Shown here: positions 58,431 to 64,000 of the stretch, piece by piece
Numbering within the stretch: position 1 is the stretch's first letter
Layout: each line of letters starts with the position of its first letter
Assembly (NCBI RefSeq): GCF_022539315.1
Contig: NC_066342.1
Location: 17,377,346-17,441,345, forward strand
Length of the DNA: 64,000 bases
Direction: 5' to 3'
Origin: Serinus canaria
Lineage: Eukaryota > Chordata > Aves > Passeriformes > Fringillidae
Position numbers and translations under genes: made by a program
The notes under the pieces: model-generated
The model's database searches: none
Told to the model about the DNA's origin: nothing
The model's input: only the letters and a program-made list of their open reading frames with translations

Positions 58431-59443
58431 TCTCAGGACTTCTGCTGGTCAGAGTGACCCTGAGATGCGTTAGAAAGTCTCTTTTCCCAGGCCGGCAGCC
58501 AAAGAAGGAGTCAGAACTCTTCTGGTCATGTTCTCAAGGTTGTTTATTGTTTCTTATCTATAAAATTCTTTCTCTGGCATGCTGAGGTCCGTTCAGCAGG
58601 TCAGACAGAGGCACTCCGGCCACCCTCGGGGCGGTCTTATCTTTTTATACTAAAAGCTACGTGTACATTATTTACTATAACTTCCTAATACCTATCACCT
58701 ATGTTAGACAGTGAGCTTCTACTCTAAACCAATCCAAAAGTGCCAGCATCACAGCAGAAGATGGAGGCCAAGAAGAAGAAGGAGAAAGACTGGACATGCC
58801 CAGATTCCTCCATCTTGTCTCCTGAACCCCCATTCTAAAAACCCCAAAAAATCTATTTTTCACCTTGTGACAAACTAATTATTATTCTTTGATGCATTGT
58901 TTGCAGGGGTCTTAGGATGAGGGAAGAGACGAGAAAGTTGACTCCATGTTCAGAAGGCTTGGTTTATTATTTTATGATATATATTATATTAAAACTATAC
59001 TAAAAGAATAGAAGAAAGGATTTCATCAGAAGGCTTAGCTAAGAATCGAAAAGGAATTAATAACAAAGACTTGTCTCTGACCGAGACAGTCTGGACACGT
59101 GGACTGCGATTGGCTATTAATTAGAAACAACCAGATGAGACCATTAACAGATCCACCTGTTGCATTCCACAGCAGCAGATAATTATTGTTTTCATTTTGT
59201 TCCTGAGGCCTCTCAGCTTCTCAGGAGGAAAAAATCCTAAGGAAAGGATTTTTCATAGAACATGTCGGTGACAATTCTACTTAAACTTTTGTGGCTTGCA
59301 GATCCTCATATAAGGTTGGTAATTTTTTCCATGGGTCATAATCAAAGTCACAGGCCTCTTGGGCTCTGTGCCAAGGTCTCTGAGCCCCCTGGCAGGGGTT
59401 CTGGCAATCCAGGACAGCCACAGTGATGTCCTGAATTCCAACA
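58431..59443 (-). mobile_element. Diverged ERV1-family LTR, second nesting level
   Basis: The minus strand starts TGTTGGAATTCAGGACATCACT, alignable with the ERV1 LTR start TGTGGGAACTCAGCACATCACT, and has the same AAGAAACAATAAACAA R region. A perfect TAATAC duplication (58,425-58,430 and 59,444-59,449) bounds it. Its 3' tip is GA by this parse. Its U3 carries a reading frame related to that of ERV1. Confidence 0.88.
58890..59273 (-). mobile_element. LTR of the TGTCACCGACATG family, innermost
   Basis: Antisense copy of the 8,158 LTR (GTTGACTCCATG at left, CATGTCGGTGACA at right). ATTCT repeats on both sides (58,884-58,888 and 59,274-59,278), with TT/A following. Host LTR homology resumes on both sides. 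Confidence 0.88.
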
Positions 59444-59824
59444 TAATACAAGATACAAATCTTATAGCATTTACATACAGCCAATAAGAATTATTACATT
59501 ACCATACTGTGTTGCATTTTAAACCCTAAAAACTATTCTTTGGACCCCTTATGCCAAGTTAGTAGTGTCTGCTCTGACCCTTGGACTTGTCTGCAAGCAG
59601 TGGGTATTGTTTCATCAAAAGGGGATTACCTTCAGCTGGCCACACCATTGTTTTCCCGTTGTTCAGTAACTAAGGTGTCTCAAAGATTGCTTTCATTACA
59701 ATTTCGCTTATAGTTTCCATATTCTTAAAATTTTTTGCCAGGCAATCATATTTATAAGGCTTTCCTGTTTCATCTTCCCCAACACTTGGTGTATAATGCA
59801 GAGAGACAAGGAAACATGTGTACC

Positions 59825-61200
59825 TGTCATGGTTTGAGCCTGGCGCAATACCAGTGCCCCCAGTGCTCTTTCTCTGGTATCTACTGTGAGATGTGATCAG
59901 AGACAGAGCAGAGCAGGCTCCAACTTAAGATTGAGGGAAAAAAAAACTTTATTAACCTAAAACTACAAGAAAAAACACACAGAACACAGGATGAAAACAT
60001 TCCAAATTTCTTCCTCCTCCCCCCACCAAATTTCCAATTCCATTACCACCCTTTAGATCTCCCACTCTCAGTCCATCACCACCCTTTAGTTAATCAATTC
60101 TCAATTCCTCGAGAAGAGAGGAGTCCCTCTTGCACCACAGACTTCCCCAGGAAACAGTAGAAACTTCTCATGTTTCCGTGTCACGTGTGGCACCGCCCGG
60201 AGAACATTTGCCATCGTGACCTCTTCCTTCCATGTCCAGTGCTCTCACCACTGCACATGGACCAGAGCTGCTTCTAGGGTTTTTCCCTTTAAGGATGCTT
60301 TGTCCAGTTCCAAAAAGAGCACAGTCCCTCTCCTTTTGGGACACTGGTCCCCCCCAAATTTCACCCCCTGGGGCTGAGGGGTCTCTTGAACAGAGATCAT
60401 CTTCCTCTTCTTCTTCTTAGAAGACGGAGGGCACCACCACCACCCTCCTCACCCATCATCTCTGTTCACACACTTTCACATCACCGCACTCTCCTGGCTC
60501 TGAGCCATTGCCTCCCCCCTAGAATGCAGTCTCTGTTTCACAGGAACTCAAGGGCTCTGCCATGGCTATTCAAGAAAAGTCCAGCCAAAGGCCACTCCAT
60601 CATCTCCCCCCACCTAGGATTCTTCTCAACTTCTCTCAATGTCTTTCACTTGCCCATTTTCCTGCTATCCCACTCTATCTCCTCAACTTCAGGAGGAATC
60701 AGCATTTGCAAGGTTTCCATCATCCCAAGAAGGGTTAAAAGTCCCAGGCTCTGCCGGTTCGGTTCATGAACTCCCACGGCTGGCTGCCCGCTGGCACCCC
60801 CCCCTTCTCCTTCACGCCAGCTGTGCTATCACAACAGACACAGGCTCTGTCTCTCTATCTCTCTCTCTCTCTCCGGGGGGGGCGGGAAATGGGGGATGGC
60901 TGCCCGAAGCCTCGCAGTGCTCCTCCACCCTTGGGCCCAGGCCTGGCCTACCTCCCTCCGGCCCCATGGCTCCCCTCCCCCCGCCCAGCTCAGTGCCGGA
61001 CAGGGGAAGGTCTGCTCTCTTCCAAGACCGGAACCCAAAGAGAGTTTCCCCTGGGAGTTCACAGCTTTTAACCCCCTGCGTTCTCAGAGGCGTATCCATG
61101 CCCTCAGTGGACAAACCAGGTGCCAATATTAAAATCTGAACACTGATTGGCGTGACCACACTATCTCAAAAAAAACCTCATTTCCTCTGAAACCACGACA
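59825..61200 (-). mobile_element. Long LTR, TGTCGTGGTTTCAGAGG family, antisense
   Basis: 1,376 bp between TGTCATGG and CCACGACA. The minus strand ends with AATAAAG (near 59,950) and contains CpG-rich and (CT)n parts. The ERVL pol end (…CVP) is directly at its left. Related in inverted orientation to 63,111 onward. No matching duplication at the flanks. Confidence 0.82.
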
Positions 61201-61486
61201 GCGTCATTTGACTTTGGGTGAGAACAGCCTGTGATGTTGGAATGCATATGTAATACTGGTTGCTGAATGGCACTGCCACTGCATGTTTTAACTACTTTGG
61301 ACAATGAGAATGGTCTGCTCCAGATGCATCAGTCATGGACCAAATAAACTCCATCCATGTCCTGGGGGATGGTCAGTGGCTACTGAAATAATTGTATTTG
61401 TATGCAGTTATATGTATATCTATAGATATGTATACATCTGAAACGTATTAATTTGGGCATGAGGTAAATGATATGGAGTAAGGGGT
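61201..61486. other. Unassigned spacer
   Basis: No recognised feature. Confidence 0.4.
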
Positions 61487-62039
61487 TGTGGTGTTGTGAG
61501 GGCCCTCAGGACAAGGTGAGAGATGAGAATTTGACTCCAAGTTCTCAGAAGGCAGATTTATTATTATATTATATTATATTATATTATATTATATTATATT
61601 ATATTATATTATATTATGTTATGTTATGTTATGTTATGTTATGTTATGTTATATTAATTATATATCATATCATAGCATAGCATATCATATTATATTATAT
61701 CGTATTATATCCTATCATATTGTATTATATCATATCATAGCATAGCATATCATATTGTATTATATTATAGTATAAGAAATTATATACTAAAACTATACTG
61801 AAGAAAGAGATAGGATACAGACAGAAGGCAAGCAAAGAATAATAATAAAAACCCGTGACAGACTCAGAGAGTCTGACACAGCTGGCTGTGATTGGACGTT
61901 AATTAAAAACAATTCACATGTTTGGATAAACAGTCTCCAGACCACATTGCAGAGGGGCAAAACATTGAAAAGCTGAGGCTTCTCATTTTCTCAGAAGAAA
62001 AAATCCTGGCGAAGGGATTTTTCAGAAAATATGGTGACA
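61487..62039 (-). mobile_element. LTR of the TGTCACCGACATG family with expanded pentamer arrays
   Basis: The left part has TTTGACTCCAAG, the right ATATGGTGACA, as in the other copies. GTAAGGGGT occurs on both sides (61,478-61,486 and 62,040-62,048). A pentanucleotide array has lengthened it to 553 bp, against about 385 in its relatives. Confidence 0.85.
61557..61770. repeat. Pentanucleotide arrays (TTATA)n then (TTATG)n and derivatives
   Basis: About ten perfect TATAT-type pentamers are followed by about eight TTATG pentamers, then by irregular ATCAT/AGCAT-like units. They lie in the R/U5 part of the LTR, where the sister copies have only a short TATATTATATATCATAT stretch. Confidence 0.95.
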
Positions 62040-62059
62040 GTAAGGGGTGGATAATATCC

Positions 62060-62560
62060 TTGGTATCCCAAGATGTTGATGTACTCCATATCTATCTGTT
62101 CCAAAAATGTGTTGCTGTCTCTTTAAGTCCTGGCAACGCAGCCAGAAACGAAATCACAAAATCAGGAGGTGTTGGTCTTTTAAAAAAGTCGGGGCACCCA
62201 AGCCAAGTCCTTTTCTGCCTGGTGGCTTTTGCTTGGGGCAGAAGCTCCACTTCATTAAAGGTTGTCTCAGGTGGGTTTTTCTGGGTTTGCAACAGCAGCA
62301 ACTCAGAAAAACTGCATTTCGCAATCAGAAAATCTTTCTGAGTGAATTTTGCAAACCCTGTCAGCGGCACGAAGCTTGAACTGGTCCCAAGGCTGGGCCA
62401 TGTTGCGTCAGTGCGGAGAGACTGTTTTTTCCTGCCCCCTCCCTTCCCTTCCCCAGCCAGCAGCTCAGAAGACAGCAGCACCAACACTGGTGGAGTCCAG
62501 CTGGTGGTAGGAGCAAGCGGCAGAAGATGCAGAATGGAGGGTGAGCAGTGCCACATCTCA
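62060..62560 (+). repeat. Second copy of the 32.34 kb LTR-like repeat
   Basis: Collinear with 32.34-32.82 kb (shared TTGCAACAGCAGCAACTCAG, CTGGTGGCTTTTGCTTGGG and AGCACCAACACTGGTGGAGT). It diverges around 62,560, before the poly(A) region seen in the other copy. Confidence 0.6.
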
Positions 62561-63110
62561 CTACCATGGAGCTTCAGCTTTCTGCTAAAGTCCAGCTACC
62601 TGTATGGGTTTGGGATGGGATTTTCATGGGTTTTGTGATGATGCTGGTAGAGGACTTTTGTTGTTTGGTTGTTGTTTTTTTAAGGATTGATCATTACTTG
62701 TATACTCTTGCCTGGTCCTGGAGCATCACCCATGAGGTTTGTGTGAGCTTCGTGGCTTCCACAGAAAGGAAGTCTGCAAGGAGTATTCATTTTAGCACAA
62801 AAAAGCTTTATTAGAGGAGACAAAGCCACCAGAAATGTCTGGGAGAGTTTCTGATGGACATATTTTTGTTCTTGAGCTTTGAACCCCCACTAGTAAGGTA
62901 GCATAAAAAGTTGTTCATCTTTGTCAATTAGTCAGAAGTTTTGGGGAAATACTGAGTTTGGTTGTGCTGGTGAGTTTGAACATAAGTATATTTAAGCCAT
63001 ACTTGAATGGACTATTTCAGCTTCAACAGAAGTTTCAACAATTTTTAGTTTAACATTTTTTCTTTTAAAAATATTTTAGAAATATGTGTTCTCAGAGGCG
63101 AAGGGTGGAA

Positions 63111-64000
63111 TGTCGTGATTTAAGAGGAAATGAAGTTTTTTGTGATGGTGTGGGCAAGCCAATTGGTGTTCAGATTTAATATTGGCACCTGGTTTGTCCA
63201 CTGAGGGCATGGATACGCCTCTGAGAACACAGGGGGTTAAAAGCTGTGATCTCCCAGGGGAACTTCTCTCTTTGAATTCCGGCTTGAGACTGAGCAGACC
63301 CCCCTGCCCGGCCGAGCTGGGCAGGGGGGGGGTGGGGGAGGGGAGCCATGTGGCCGGAGGGAGGTAGGCCAGGCCTGGGCCCAAGGGTGGAGGAGAACAT
63401 TGCAAGGGCTTCGGGTAGCCATCCTCCATTCCCCCCCCCCCCCCCGGAGAGAGAGAGGAGAGAGAGACAGAGCCGGTGCCTGTGATAGTGGCCCGGAGTG
63501 AAGGAGAAGGGGGGGGTGCCCAGGAGGGCAGCCAGGCTTGGGAGTTGATGAAGTAAACCGGCAGGGAGCCTGGGACTTTTAACCCCTCTGAGGAAGATGG
63601 GAACCTTGCAAATGCTGAGTCTTCCTGAAGTTGATGAGATTGAGAAGATGTTGAGAAGAATTCTAGGTGGGAGGAGATGATGGAGTGGCTTTGGGCTGAA
63701 CTTTTCTTGTATAGCCACAGCAGAACCACTGGTGTTCCAGTGACACAGAGACTGTGTTCTAGGGGGAGGCGATGGCTCAGAGCCAAGAGAGTGCAGTGAT
63801 GTGGAGGAGTGTGAACAGAGACGACGGGTGAGGAGGGTGGTGGTGGTGCCCTCCGCTTCGAAGAAGAGAGAAGAAGATGATCTCTGTTCAGGAGACTCCT
63901 CGGCCCCAGGGGGTGAAATTTGGGGGGGGACAGGTGTCCCAAAAGGAGAAGGACTGTGCTCCCTTTGGAACTGGACAAAGTATCCTTAAAATGAAAAACC
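63111..64000 (+). mobile_element. Long LTR, TGTCGTG family, sense, cut by window end
   Basis: Starts TGTCGTGATTTAAGAGG and is collinear with the reverse complement of 59,825-61,200. A purine-rich GAGGCGAAGGGTGGAA precedes it, resembling a polypurine tract, so it might be a 3' LTR of a + strand element or a solo LTR. The long minus frame through it reflects GC-rich LTR sequence and is not a gene. Confidence 0.8.

Larger units (their letters stand above)
58132..59784 (-). mobile_element. Solo LTR in ERVL integrase, outermost of a nested set
   Basis: The + strand runs TGTAGGAGCG to CCCCAACA with a perfect CTTGGT duplication (58,126-58,131 and 59,785-59,790). ERVL coding sequence (GCTW, then IMQRDKETCVP) reads through once it is skipped. 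TTTATTATAAAG near 58,211 is the complemented poly(A) signal. It hosts the LTR at 58,431, and about 634 bp is its own sequence. Confidence 0.9.

Noticed and set aside
63076..63978. 300-codon minus-strand frame near the right end
   Set aside because: It lies within a GC- and C-rich LTR and shows low-complexity Pro/Ser composition. A related frame appears in the inverted LTR copy, as expected of repeat sequence.

Overview
The window is vertebrate nuclear DNA and almost certainly avian. It carries many CR1 LINE copies with the typical bird CR1 3' ends and a dense, nested load of endogenous retroviruses (ERVs). The LTR repertoire suggests a songbird, but that is inference. The only host gene I recognise is CTIF, seen as two in-frame coding exons on the + strand (22,969-23,148 and 25,540-25,623) with good splice sites. 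A CpG island at about 3.3-4.1 kb is a plausible promoter and first exon of the same gene, which would make most of 4-25 kb its first intron. CTIF lies in human 18q21, a block I understand to be Z-linked in birds. The window is therefore probably from Z, or from its W counterpart given the ERV density.

Layout. 1.0-3.1 kb: a CR1 tail split by two solo LTRs. 3.3-4.1 kb: CpG island. 5-14 kb: intron-like sequence with several LTRs, a degenerate AACAGAACTTAAA-type minisatellite (9.65-10.04 kb) and a GC-rich ERV remnant (12.1-13.7 kb). 14-22 kb: a long antisense CR1 interrupted by ERVL-type LTRs that carry further LTRs. 22.9-25.6 kb: CTIF exons. 26-36 kb: CR1 tails and solo LTRs. 36-60 kb: a nested retroviral stack. 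60-64 kb: a divergent inverted pair of LTRs and an LTR carrying pentanucleotide arrays.

The 36-60 kb stack. ERVL-like gag-pro-pol sequence on the + strand (36.4-38.7 kb and 55.9-58.1 kb) flanks a minus-strand class II ERV, here called ERV2 (38.7-55.8 kb, no 5' LTR visible). ERV2's integrase is interrupted by a solo LTR (50,338-50,864, 6-bp duplication GTCCTT). Only 37 bp from that LTR it is interrupted again by a full-length + strand provirus, here called ERV1 (40,836-50,300, 6-bp duplication GAAAGG). Further right, the ERVL pol holds an LTR within an LTR within an LTR (58.1-59.8 kb), each with its own target duplication.

Most interesting signal. ERV1 looks G-to-A hypermutated. Stops fall where the related ERV2 has tryptophan, catalytic aspartates have become asparagine, and GG dinucleotides are nearly absent from part of pol. 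The LTRs and early gag are spared. This is the footprint of cytidine deamination of minus-strand cDNA, in a lineage not known to have APOBEC3. Secondary signals are a short U3 reading frame kept between diverged LTRs, several LTR families that end in TA rather than CA, and a perfect tRNA-Asn primer-binding site.
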